From: Synechocystis salina LEGE 00031
GTDB taxonomy: Bacteria; Cyanobacteriota; Cyanobacteriia; Cyanobacteriales; Microcystaceae
Direction of reading: 5' to 3'
Assembly: GCF_015207985.1 (NCBI RefSeq)
Contig: NZ_JADEVV010000003.1
Coordinates: forward strand, 56,429 to 120,428
DNA: 64,000 bases
Made by a program: the position numbers and the translations under genes. Positions 39,251 to 50,013 of this stretch are shown in pieces (the stretch's first letter is position 1; each line of letters starts with the position of its first letter). A model generated the notes under the pieces. It did no database searches, was not told the origin of the DNA, and worked only from the letters and a program-made list of their open reading frames with translations.

Positions 39251-39461
39251 AAAAAGGGTAACTTACACCCTTAGTTTAAATGATCAGTTAATTCTTGTTA
39301 AAAACGTCCCAGCACGGGTTAATGAAGAAACTGGAGAGCAGTTTTTTTCGCCAGCAACAGTAGAGTGTTTACAACAGACTGTTCTACACAATCAAGAACC
39401 GGATCATTTTATTCAGATTCCGGTTTATAGTTATTCAGAAAATTTAAACAATGTAGCCTGA
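39228..39461 (+). CDS. YgiT-type antitoxin lacking the zinc cysteines
   Basis: A 77-residue protein with the YgiT/MqsA-type N-domain pattern VTYTLSLNDQLILVKNVPARVNEETGEQFFSP. In this family the N-terminus normally carries two CxxC pairs for zinc. Here the first is absent, because the protein begins at MENETLVEKR, and the second is replaced (VNEETGEQ instead of a C-x-x-C-G-E form). It should bind and neutralise the DUF4258 protein just upstream. The AAGGAGA at 39211-39217 gives a good ribosome site for the start at 39228. Confidence 0.7.
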   Translation: MENETLVEKRVTYTLSLNDQLILVKNVPARVNEETGEQFFSPATVECLQQTVLHNQEPDHFIQIPVYSYSENLNNVA

Positions 39462-39570
39462 TTTCAGCAGATTTTTTTGGGTCATCGATCATGAATTCAG
39501 TCTAGGTTAAAATCAATAAAATGCTTGATCTTGTCAGGTTTTTTTTGGCATAATCATAGATTAATATTCA

Positions 39571-40395
39571 TCAAAGTATTTCAAGTTGTTCGTTACTTTT
39601 TTCCAATTCAGAATCATCAATGATTTGAACTTGTAAATCTTGGTAAAACTCTTCCTGAGCCAGAGATACTTTCGACTGAGAACTTAGTAGTAATAAAGCC
39701 CAAAATACGCCAACTTTATCTTTTTTGTCTGGCAACTTATCTGGATCTAGATGATGATGCCAACAACGGAGTAATGTGTCTAAATCTACCCAGGAACGAT
39801 GGGGTAAATCGGGCAAAATTTCCGGCAGACGGGTTTGCAAAAACTGTTCCAATTGACTAGCCAATTCAGTTAGATTTTCCTGGTGGGCTAATTCGGTAAT
39901 GATTTGCAGAGCTTCCCGCCGGGATTGGGGTCGGGCTCGTTTGACTCGTTTTGGTTTTTGTTCACTTTTTTCGATCTCGACGGCGATCGCCTCAATTTGA
40001 TCAATTAATTCCGCTAAAGTAACCCGACGACGTTGCAGGGGGGGGACAGCCGTGCGCCGACGCAAACGATTTTCTATGTCCCTTGGCAAGCGGGCTATTT
40101 GCTCCTCGCTCCATTCTTCTAGATCTGCTTCGGGTATAACTTCCTCCGGTTCCTGCTCCAAACTATGGAGGCTGTCGGCCTTGTAGCGCACCAACATGGA
40201 AGCCCAGAGAAAAGCTTGGCCAGAACGGGGCAAATTTTGCTGTTGAAAACTTAGGTCGAGGCTGTTGAGAATGCCTAGATCCTGCAAAAAACGATCAATC
40301 ACGTCGATCACCGACACGTCCCAGGGGTTAATTTCCCCTTGGTGGGCCATTTCGATCAGGGTATCAATGGCATGGCTAGCCGCAGATGGTGTCAT
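39571..40395 (-). CDS. scpA: Segregation and condensation protein A
   Basis: A 274-residue kleisin of the SMC-ScpAB chromosome condensation complex. The N-terminal helix-rich part starts IDTLIEMAHQGEINPWDVSVIDVIDRFL, the signature of ScpA, and the C-terminal winged-helix region (VGVFWALLLLSSQSKVSLAQEEFYQDLQV) contacts SMC. The middle is charged and variable. Length is normal. It is divergent from pdxH, 56 bases away. ScpB and SMC are not in the window. Confidence 0.9.
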   Translation of the reverse strand: MTPSAASHAIDTLIEMAHQGEINPWDVSVIDVIDRFLQDLGILNSLDLSFQQQNLPRSGQAFLWASMLVRYKADSLHSLEQEPEEVIPEADLEEWSEEQIARLPRDIENRLRRRTAVPPLQRRRVTLAELIDQIEAIAVEIEKSEQKPKRVKRARPQSRREALQIITELAHQENLTELASQLEQFLQTRLPEILPDLPHRSWVDLDTLLRCWHHHLDPDKLPDKKDKVGVFWALLLLSSQSKVSLAQEEFYQDLQVQIIDDSELEKSNEQLEIL

Positions 40396-40451
40396 AATTC
40401 CCTATGTTAACTGCCCGCTGTGGGGATCACCAGTTGGAGGACGCAGGCATT

Positions 40452-41096
40452 ATGGATGGGGTTTCCCTTGCGAATTTGCGCTTGAACTATACCCAGGGAG
40501 GTTTAACGGAGGCAGAGGTGGCAGACCATCCCTTTGCCCAATTCCATACCTGGCTTCAACAGGCGATCGCCGCTGAGTTGCCAGAACCCAATGCTATGAC
40601 CCTGAGTACCCTTTCCCCGGAAGGCCATCCGGTAGGACGTATGGTGTTGCTCAAGGGCTTGGATGAGCGGGGCTTCGTTTTTTACACTAACTATCAGAGT
40701 GCGAAGGGGCAACAATTAACAGCCCATCCCTGGGCCGGATTAGTATTTTGGTGGGCGGCCCTGGAGAGACAGGTGCGGGTGGATGGCCGGGTGGAAAAAA
40801 TTGATCCAGCAGAATCCGATGCCTATTTTGATTCCCGACCTCGTGCTTCCCAATTGGGCGCCTGGGCTTCTCCTCAAAGTCAAATTGTCGGCGATCGCCA
40901 GGTTTTGGAAGACGATTTAGCCCGTTGGGAAAAGCATTATGCTGGCCAATCTATCCCCCGACCACCGCATTGGGGAGGATTTCGAGTCATTCCCCATCGC
41001 ATCGAATTTTGGCAAGGTCGTCCTAGTCGTCTCCATGACCGCTTGCAATTTAATTTAGTTGATGGCCAATGGCAAAAAGAGAGATTAGCGCCGTAG
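40452..41096 (+). CDS. pdxH: Pyridoxamine 5'-phosphate oxidase
   Basis: A 214-residue FMN enzyme that oxidises pyridoxine or pyridoxamine phosphate to pyridoxal phosphate. Family motifs: [23 protein letters not shown] at the start, [41 protein letters not shown] and the final RLHDRLQF. The frame is open to 40404, but the normal N-terminus and length point to the ATG at 40452. No signal peptide. It is divergent from scpA. Confidence 0.93.
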   Translation: MDGVSLANLRLNYTQGGLTEAEVADHPFAQFHTWLQQAIAAELPEPNAMTLSTLSPEGHPVGRMVLLKGLDERGFVFYTNYQSAKGQQLTAHPWAGLVFWWAALERQVRVDGRVEKIDPAESDAYFDSRPRASQLGAWASPQSQIVGDRQVLEDDLARWEKHYAGQSIPRPPHWGGFRVIPHRIEFWQGRPSRLHDRLQFNLVDGQWQKERLAP

Positions 41097-41376
41097 AAGT
41101 TAGGCATGCTCCCATGCCACTGCTGACTTAAAACTTCGACACTGTGGTTAATAACAATTATCGAGCTCATGTATTTGTGTAAATTTAGATGCTTTAACCT
41201 CCTTATCCCTACACAAATTTGAATCGGATGTTTTCCTTGCATTGCCTTCTGTGGTGGTCAAGATTGACCTCGCCCCTAAATCTGCGTCTCTAGTGGGGAT
41301 CAATTTTTTAACATTTTTTAACATTTAGGCTAGAATCATAGGATTGTTTTGCCATCACGGCCCTTAAGATAAATAC
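41097..41376 (+). promoter_or_regulatory. desB upstream region with inverted and direct repeats
   Basis: A 280-base AT-rich region. ATTTGTGT near 41176 and its inverse ACACAAAT near 41211 form an eight-base inverted repeat with a 27-base loop. Closer to the gene, TTTTTTAACAT occurs twice in a row (about 41307-41328), followed by TAGAAT (about 41332-41337), a possible -10 box. desB in PCC 6803 is strongly cold-induced, and both repeats could take part in this. No protein-binding site could be named. Confidence 0.35.
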
Positions 41377-42456
41377 GTGCGTCTAGAAATTACCTCGCCT
41401 CAAACAAAACTTCCTTTCCTCAAAACTGAAGAATTACCCTTCACCCTCCAAGAGCTCAGAAGCGCCATCCCAGCGGATTGTTTCGAGCCATCGGTGGTCC
41501 GCTCCCTGGGCTACTTTTTTTTGGATGTTGGTTTAATTGCCGGATTTTATGCCCTAGCGGCCTATCTTGATTCCTGGTTCTTCTATCCCATTTTTTGGCT
41601 GATCCAGGGGACCCTTTTCTGGTCCCTGTTTGTGGTGGGTCATGATTGTGGCCATGGTTCCTTCTCTAAATCAAAAACACTGAACAATTGGATTGGCCAC
41701 CTCAGCCACACGCCAATTTTGGTTCCCTACCACGGCTGGCGCATTAGTCACCGCACTCACCATGCCAACACGGGCAATATCGACACCGACGAAAGTTGGT
41801 ATCCAGTGTCGGAGCAAAAATATAACCAAATGGCCTGGTATGAAAAGCTGTTACGTTTTTATTTGCCCCTGATTGCCTACCCCATCTATCTATTTCGGCG
41901 ATCGCCAGATCGGGAAGGCTCCCATTTCATGCCCAACAGTCCCCTATTTCGTCCCGGAGAAAAATGGGCTGTTCTCACCAGTAGTCTTTTGCTCGCAACT
42001 TTTGTCGGCTTCCTCGGCTTTTTAAGCTTCCAATTTGGTTGGCTATTTTTGCTGAAATTTTATGTTGCCCCCTACATCGTATTTGTGGTGTGGCTGGATC
42101 TGGTCACATTTTTGCATCACACCGAAGACGATATCCCCTGGTATCGCGGTGATGATTGGTATTTTCTCAAAGGTGCCCTCTCCACCATTGACCGGGACTA
42201 CGGTTTCATTAATGCCATTCACCATGACATCGGCACCCACGTTGCCCACCATATTTTCTTGAATATGCCCCACTACAAACTACGTCGAGCGACTGAAGCC
42301 ATCAAGCCCATTTTAGGGGAGTATTATCGCTATTCCAATGAGCCAATCTGGAAAGCTTTTTTTAAATCCTATTGGGCGTGCCATTTTATACCGGACCAAG
42401 GTTCAGGGGTATATTACCAATCGCCATCGAATGGAGGATATCAAAAAAAATCCTAA
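41377..42456 (+). CDS. desB: Omega-3 (delta-15) acyl-lipid desaturase
   Basis: A 359-residue thylakoid/plasma-membrane enzyme that puts the last double bond into linoleic and gamma-linolenic acids of glycolipids, using ferredoxin. The His boxes are HDCGH (about 89), HRTHH (about 125) and HVAHH (about 290), with two long hydrophobic blocks between. From memory it agrees closely with PCC 6803 DesB, not DesA, and has the GTG start. desB is the classic cold-induced desaturase of Synechocystis, needed for trienoic acids at low temperature. It is convergent with the FeS-fusion gene. Confidence 0.93.
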   Translation: MRLEITSPQTKLPFLKTEELPFTLQELRSAIPADCFEPSVVRSLGYFFLDVGLIAGFYALAAYLDSWFFYPIFWLIQGTLFWSLFVVGHDCGHGSFSKSKTLNNWIGHLSHTPILVPYHGWRISHRTHHANTGNIDTDESWYPVSEQKYNQMAWYEKLLRFYLPLIAYPIYLFRRSPDREGSHFMPNSPLFRPGEKWAVLTSSLLLATFVGFLGFLSFQFGWLFLLKFYVAPYIVFVVWLDLVTFLHHTEDDIPWYRGDDWYFLKGALSTIDRDYGFINAIHHDIGTHVAHHIFLNMPHYKLRRATEAIKPILGEYYRYSNEPIWKAFFKSYWACHFIPDQGSGVYYQSPSNGGYQKKS

Positions 42457-42559
42457 TTGAATAAAACTGACATCGGCAGGGAAAGCAATATCAGATGGTA
42501 TTATTTCCCCCGATCGCCCCATTAACGATGCGGATCAAGTTCAAAAATTTTTAAACTAT

Positions 42560-45067
42560 TCAAACAATAACAGTCCAAAAGATCAGCATTAAACCGACAA
42601 CGGTGCCGTGGTGGGGGAGAAGGTTAAAAAAGGATTGTTTACTCAATTGTTGACTGAGAAAAATTGACCAAAGCACCCCCGCTAAAAGAAGCAGACCTTG
42701 CAAAAAGGCGATCGCCGCCGGATCCGCTACTAACATCGGTAAATCAAAGGGCAAAGACCAGTGGAACGTTTTTGGTACTAGGGTCAACACCTGCCCTGCT
42801 TCCCCCAAGCCCAGGTTGAGATAATGGGCCAAGTTGGCCGCTAAAGTGAGGGGCAATAAACCGTAGGCCAAGTTAATAAAAGGAATTTTTTGCCCAACTT
42901 TAGGAGTGGGAATCAAAAAGTAAGCTATCAGTGGCAGTAAAGCTGGTAAAAATAGCAAGCCGAGGGAGAGCAAACCATGGTTAATGAATGTACCCGCTGG
43001 TGGCAAATGCCATACTTCGATAAATTCCGGTAATCTCCTCAGTAAAACGCTATTAAGAAGTAATAACAATAATGCAACTTCGTAGGAGCGCACAGTATGG
43101 GTCGTAACAATGGCGATCGCCGGGGGACGTAAATTAAATTCCACTGAACGATGGGGACAGGCTTTTAAGCAAGTCATACATAGTACACAATCCCGATTAT
43201 CCGTTAGTTGGGCCGGGTGGGTGCCCAAGGGACAGCCTTCAGTAGCTTGCCCTTCTCCTTTGGCAGGGCCTCCTTTGTAGCATTGGTAGGTAGTACATTC
43301 CGCCGAACAAGTTCCCTGTTGGGCCCGCAATTCCGTAATAGCTAATTTGGCAAACATGCCGTTCATGCCGCCAATGGGACAGAGGTAACGACACCAAAAT
43401 CTTTGCTCAAAAATCACGGAGCAAACCATGGCCCCTCCCGTAATTAAAAGCAATAACCAAGCAGAAAGGTAAGCAGTATTTTCCAAATCCCAAAGTTCTT
43501 CCCAGAGTAAAATTAGGGCAAAAAGGGCAAAAAGAAACCAACCACCCCAATTTTCCGCCGCCTGTCTTGGCCATTTTTTTAGTTTTCTAGGCCAGAGCCA
43601 CAGGGATAGTTTTTGGGTAATTTCTCCATAAATCATAAAGGGACAAACAGCACACCAAAGCCTACCGACAAAGAGAAATCCCAATAACACCAGAGGCCAC
43701 CACCAAGCCCAAAATAAATTCAAAGCAAAATTTTGATCCCTCGTTTGCGGCCCTAGAAATAAAATGGCAACAATAAGGGGAAAAGCAAAGACGGTAAATC
43801 CATAATTAAGGCGATCGGGCCACCAAGCACTACGTAAAAATTGTCTAAACTTAGGGTAACGATTGAGTAAATTAAGGCGAAATAATTGTTTCTTACTTTG
43901 GGAGGGCCAAATAATTTCCTCGGTAATTACTTTTTCCCCTTGTAACTGGGTCACCGCCCGCTCCACCAGATTATTTAATTCCCGAACATTATTAGGAAAA
44001 TCGTAGGCTTGCAAGCGGCGCAGGGCCTCCGGTGCTAAGGTGGGAACTTCGATGCCTTTGGAGCGACAAATTATACTTAGATAATAGTCAACATAATCTT
44101 CAATATCTGCTTTTCTCACCCGTAAAGGGGGGATTTTAATGGTGTTGGCAAAGAGGGGCGTAAGCTTAGGGATGATGTTTTCAGCAATGGCTATTACCTT
44201 GGCTTGACTATGGCGAAAAGTGGGTTCTGCTTCCCCTACGGTGACCACAGGTTGGTAAATACCTTCACAAATTAAATTGGCGATCGCCGGTAAAAGTTGG
44301 GGGTGCAATTCCTGGATATTGTTCAACAGCAAGGTGCCCTGACCCAAGGCTTCTAAAATTCCAGATTTACCCTGATTAGTGCCAAAAAGCTCTTGGCCAC
44401 TGGCGGATAGCAAAGCACAGTTGACTTTCACCATGGCTGACCTTTGGGCTTGGGCTGAGCCAAAATGAATGAGGGCGGCGGTGTTATCCTTTTCCAGCCC
44501 CGGCTCCCCGAATAGCAACACTGGCTTTTGATCTGTTGATACCGTTTTAATTTGCTCCCGGAGCTTTTGGGCGTAGCGACTTTTGCCCATAATGGCCCGC
44601 TTAGCGGCGGGGACGAGGTAGGGGCGCAAAATCTTCTGTTTTTCCTGCTCAAAGAATAATTGGGCATTCAGTTCCCTGAGTTCTTGCACTAACTGCTGGG
44701 AAAACGCCTGGGTTATCTGGGGATAATCCTGGAGCAATTGCCGCATTTTTTGCCCCGGTAAATACCATAATTGACAGTCAGTAAGGGCAACTAAATCCTG
44801 TTCTAGGGGAGTATCAATCATGAATGCCTCTAGATTAATGATTGCCCCCGGTAATAGACAAAATTTTCTGGCACTGGACTCCAACTGTCCTTGGCCAAGA
44901 ATGTACAAGTCCGTTCCCTTATCCCTATCCTTCGGTAGACTTTCCCCTTTAGCTAAGGAAAATTCAATTAATTGGCTGGCGATCGCCTCCAGAATCTCCG
45001 GGGCAAGCTGGCCTAATTCCGTCCGCTGTCGGAGCCAGGAAAGCAAAAGGGAAAGGCGATCGGTCAT
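42560..45067 (-). CDS. cNMP-binding / degenerate AAA / NapH-NosR-like iron-sulfur membrane fusion protein
   Basis: A 835-residue fusion. Residues about 20-135 form a cyclic-nucleotide-binding-like beta-roll (LYILGQGQLESS, CLLPGAIINLEAFM). About 150-390 form a sigma-54-activator-type AAA domain, but the Walker A is GEPGLEKDN and the GAFTGA loop is gone; cyanobacteria lack sigma-54. From about 415 on are about 9-10 membrane helices with NapH/NosR-like features: CAVCPF, CRYLCPIGGMNGMFA and a 4Fe-4S cluster motif CVLCMTCLKACPH. The frame is open to 45100; MTDRLSLLLSWLRQR at 45067 is the likely start. It may sense redox or cyclic nucleotides at the membrane, which is inference. Convergent with desB. 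Confidence 0.85.
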   Translation of the reverse strand: MTDRLSLLLSWLRQRTELGQLAPEILEAIASQLIEFSLAKGESLPKDRDKGTDLYILGQGQLESSARKFCLLPGAIINLEAFMIDTPLEQDLVALTDCQLWYLPGQKMRQLLQDYPQITQAFSQQLVQELRELNAQLFFEQEKQKILRPYLVPAAKRAIMGKSRYAQKLREQIKTVSTDQKPVLLFGEPGLEKDNTAALIHFGSAQAQRSAMVKVNCALLSASGQELFGTNQGKSGILEALGQGTLLLNNIQELHPQLLPAIANLICEGIYQPVVTVGEAEPTFRHSQAKVIAIAENIIPKLTPLFANTIKIPPLRVRKADIEDYVDYYLSIICRSKGIEVPTLAPEALRRLQAYDFPNNVRELNNLVERAVTQLQGEKVITEEIIWPSQSKKQLFRLNLLNRYPKFRQFLRSAWWPDRLNYGFTVFAFPLIVAILFLGPQTRDQNFALNLFWAWWWPLVLLGFLFVGRLWCAVCPFMIYGEITQKLSLWLWPRKLKKWPRQAAENWGGWFLFALFALILLWEELWDLENTAYLSAWLLLLITGGAMVCSVIFEQRFWCRYLCPIGGMNGMFAKLAITELRAQQGTCSAECTTYQCYKGGPAKGEGQATEGCPLGTHPAQLTDNRDCVLCMTCLKACPHRSVEFNLRPPAIAIVTTHTVRSYEVALLLLLLNSVLLRRLPEFIEVWHLPPAGTFINHGLLSLGLLFLPALLPLIAYFLIPTPKVGQKIPFINLAYGLLPLTLAANLAHYLNLGLGEAGQVLTLVPKTFHWSLPFDLPMLVADPAAIAFLQGLLLLAGVLWSIFLSQQLSKQSFFNLLPHHGTVVGLMLIFWTVIV

Positions 45068-45309
45068 GACAAAACCTCTAAAACTAGGCCATTCTGACAA
45101 AATTGGACTTGCTTGAGTGATAAATGTTAATGTTTGAAAATCTGACTATCAAAGACAAAAAATAATGATATTGCCCTTGAGTTAAGTCAATAGTCAACTT
45201 AGATTAGCGCAAGATTGAAATTTTAGTCAATTAGCTCTAACTTTGTTTCAATTTATTACATTTAATTATTTTTTCATTTGATTTATTGTGTTTCCGGCGG
45301 ATGTAAGCC

Positions 45310-45912
45310 ATGACAAGGTTGCTTGTGCAAATAAGTTCTGAACCCTTAACAATTGATTTTCCATCAATCGTATCGATGACAGAGCAACAATTTTATGAAT
45401 TTTGTTTAGCAAACCGCGGTCTGCGCATCGAACGTACTGCCAAGGGAGAAGTAATTATTATGCCCCCCGCCTTCTCGGATACAGGCAATCGGAATTTTAA
45501 CCTTGCCGCCCAACTCTGGAAATGGATCGAACAAGATGGAACAGGGCTTGGTTTTGATTCTAGTTCAGGTTTTACTTTGCCTAATGGTGCGATCCGTTCC
45601 CCTGATGTGGCCTGGATTAAACTGACAAAATGGAATCAATTGACCAACAAACAAAAGGCTTCTTTTGCTCCCATTTGTCCAGATTTTGTCGTCGAGTTAC
45701 GCTCATCAAGTGACACCCTATCCAGCCTGCAGAAGAAAATGGATGAGTATATTGCTAATGGAACTAGATTAGCTTGGTTAATTGATCGTCAAAATCATCA
45801 AGTCCATGTTTATCGTCCCCATCAAGACCCGGAAATTTTAGACAATCCACTAACTGTAAGTGCTGAGCCAGAACTAGTTGGCTTTGAGTTAACTATGGCA
45901 AAAATTTGGTGA
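45310..45912 (+). CDS. Uma2-family (DUF820) restriction-endonuclease-like protein
   Basis: A 200-residue protein of a family that is greatly expanded in cyanobacteria. It has a PD-(D/E)XK-like core: GFTLPNGAIRSPDVAWIKLTKW, then CPDFVVELRSSSDTLSSLQKKMDEYIANG with the Asp-x-Glu-x-Lys-like spacing, then AWLIDRQNHQVHVYRP. The real function of Uma2 proteins is unknown; they are not proven restriction enzymes. It is a single gene with no partner here. Its AT-rich codons differ from pyrG next to it. The start ATG at 45310 gives the usual length. Confidence 0.85.
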   Translation: MTRLLVQISSEPLTIDFPSIVSMTEQQFYEFCLANRGLRIERTAKGEVIIMPPAFSDTGNRNFNLAAQLWKWIEQDGTGLGFDSSSGFTLPNGAIRSPDVAWIKLTKWNQLTNKQKASFAPICPDFVVELRSSSDTLSSLQKKMDEYIANGTRLAWLIDRQNHQVHVYRPHQDPEILDNPLTVSAEPELVGFELTMAKIW

Positions 45913-46006
45913 ATGGCGCTCAAACAGTAATCGGAGTCATGGGCATTCCCCACCGCTTTCTTGGATCCCCAGGCTAACATCTCCGGTAGAATGGGCGGGG
46001 ATTTAA

Positions 46007-48278
<2,272 letters not shown>

Positions 48279-48525
48279 AACGGGTTAAAAACTCCCCCTA
48301 GCCAAACCATTGGCCGGTAAAAAAGTAAAAGAATCCGGAGGACTATCGGTAATTTGCTGACCGCCCTTGGGGGGCAAAATACAATGTTGCCACCTCCCCC
48401 TCCGGGAGCCATTACTTTTCCGCTATGGGCATCAGTAGGTTAACTTTTTTGGGCACTATGTCGATAGGGCTGGTTTATGCCTAGCCGCAGTTTTGCTTTC
48501 CACTCCCACCACACGTCAGGAAACA

Positions 48526-49488
48526 ATGGAAACCGAGCAACTTCTTTGGCAATATGGTCAAGGCACCAGGGACTTTAGTTGCATTACCCTACACCACGCC
48601 GACCTAATCCAGTCCGATTTACCCGATATCATCCTCAATCGGGCCCTGCTGGAGTATGGCAATTTCAGTGGCAGTAACTTTTCCCGAGCCCAACTGCGCC
48701 GCACTGACCTCAGCCATGCCCGCCTGATGGGGGTGAGGTTCTGTCGAGCAGACTTAACTGGCATAGATTTGAGCCACTCAGACCTAACTTGGGTGGACTT
48801 CACCGACTGCAACCTCAGGGGAGCCAATTTAGCCTATGCCAAACTCAAACAAGCTAAACTGATTCGCACTAATCTGGAGGGGGCTAACCTAGTGGAAACT
48901 AATTTCCAGGGGGCGGTCCTTGAGGGGGTGAACTTTGCCAGGGCGGATTTGAGTGGGGCGGATCTTAGCCGTATCGATTTAGCTCAGGCAAATTTTAGCC
49001 GGGCTGATCTAGACGGAGGAGACTTTCGCAAAGCCAACTTCGACCACGCCAGCTTCTATAAGGCGGATCTAAGTCAGTCACAATTGCGTCACGGTAAAGT
49101 GGAGGAAGCTTTTTTACAGAGAGCCGACCTTAGTCAAGCTAACTTGAAGGGAGCAAATTTGGCGAGGGCATTGATGAAGGAAGTTAACCTCAGTTTGATT
49201 AACCTATCGGAAATCAGTCTCAAAGCTAACCTGGCCGGTAATCAGATTAACTTTGCGGGGTGTGCTCTGCGGAGCGCTGTTTTTCAGGGGACTAATTTCC
49301 AAAATGCTAATTTTGACTATGCTTCCCTGCGCAAGACTCTATTAGCGGGGGCAATACTGCGGGGAGCCAATCTAGTCGATGCCTGTTTGCAGGGGGCCGA
49401 TTTGCGTAATGTCAGTTTTCAAAATAGTCACATCAGCAGTATAAACTTAGCGAAAACAATTATGCCGGATGGGAGCGTGCATCCCTAA
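48526..49488 (+). CDS. Pentapeptide-repeat protein
   Basis: A 320-residue protein made almost wholly of A(N/D)LXX repeats (for example ARADLSGADLSRIDLAQANFSRADL), which fold into a right-handed beta-helix. No other domain or signal peptide is visible. Such proteins are common in cyanobacteria; some mimic DNA and others are secreted, but this one has no function I can name. The start is the ATG at 48526, with a weak AGGA before it; the open frame from 48493 begins with TTG. The next gene starts on the base where the stop ends, so they form an operon. Confidence 0.85.
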   Translation: METEQLLWQYGQGTRDFSCITLHHADLIQSDLPDIILNRALLEYGNFSGSNFSRAQLRRTDLSHARLMGVRFCRADLTGIDLSHSDLTWVDFTDCNLRGANLAYAKLKQAKLIRTNLEGANLVETNFQGAVLEGVNFARADLSGADLSRIDLAQANFSRADLDGGDFRKANFDHASFYKADLSQSQLRHGKVEEAFLQRADLSQANLKGANLARALMKEVNLSLINLSEISLKANLAGNQINFAGCALRSAVFQGTNFQNANFDYASLRKTLLAGAILRGANLVDACLQGADLRNVSFQNSHISSINLAKTIMPDGSVHP

Positions 49489-49868
49489 TGAAAGTGTTTT
49501 CGGTTTTTGTGGTAGTCGGGGGGATGATGGTATTAGCTGGTGGAGCCCTGATGGCGATCGGCAATCCTGGTAAGCCGGACTATGAAGACTATGCCGTAGA
49601 GACCCTCAGCACCTATCTGAAAACCGAGATTTGTCCTAAAGCACCGGCGGATTTCGGCGGCTTCGTGCAGAGTTATTGCAAAACCTTGGTGGATGCGGGG
49701 CAACCGCAAATTAAGCAAGTCATCGCCCAAACCACTAATCAGCAAAACTTTTTGTTGTTTAGCATTTATGAAACCACCCTAGCTCTGCCGGATCCTTTCC
49801 CTACCTACGAGTTTCAAACCATTGGGGTAATGAAACAGTTTTATACCTACCAAGCCATGGAAATGTAA
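49488..49868 (+). CDS. DUF4359-family secreted or anchored protein
   Basis: A 126-residue protein. Its first about 25 residues are a hydrophobic leader (FSVFVVVGGMMVLAGGALMAIGNPG). Then comes a conserved YEDYAVETLSTYLKTEICP block with cysteines in KTEICPKA and QSYCKTLV, matching the DUF4359 pattern from memory. The function is unknown. It follows the pentapeptide gene directly, overlapping by one base (49488), which suggests co-expression. Confidence 0.75.
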   Translation: MKVFSVFVVVGGMMVLAGGALMAIGNPGKPDYEDYAVETLSTYLKTEICPKAPADFGGFVQSYCKTLVDAGQPQIKQVIAQTTNQQNFLLFSIYETTLALPDPFPTYEFQTIGVMKQFYTYQAMEM

Positions 49869-50013
49869 ACAGGTGACCGATGGATGGCGCCAAAAGAGAG
49901 CCTAGGCGGAACAGCATTGTTAACCAGGTAGTTAAGTTTGATTAATTAATTTTGTCCGACTATTGCCGTTGTGTAATTGTTATTTTAATCTTTCCCTTTG
50001 TTGGTTGTTGATA

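Noticed and set aside
41377..42456. Reading the desaturase as DesA (delta-12)
   Set aside because: The His-box context and remembered sequence fit DesB, the omega-3 enzyme.
42560..45067. Functional sigma-54 activator
   Set aside because: GAFTGA and Walker A are lost, no HTH follows, and cyanobacteria do not have sigma-54.
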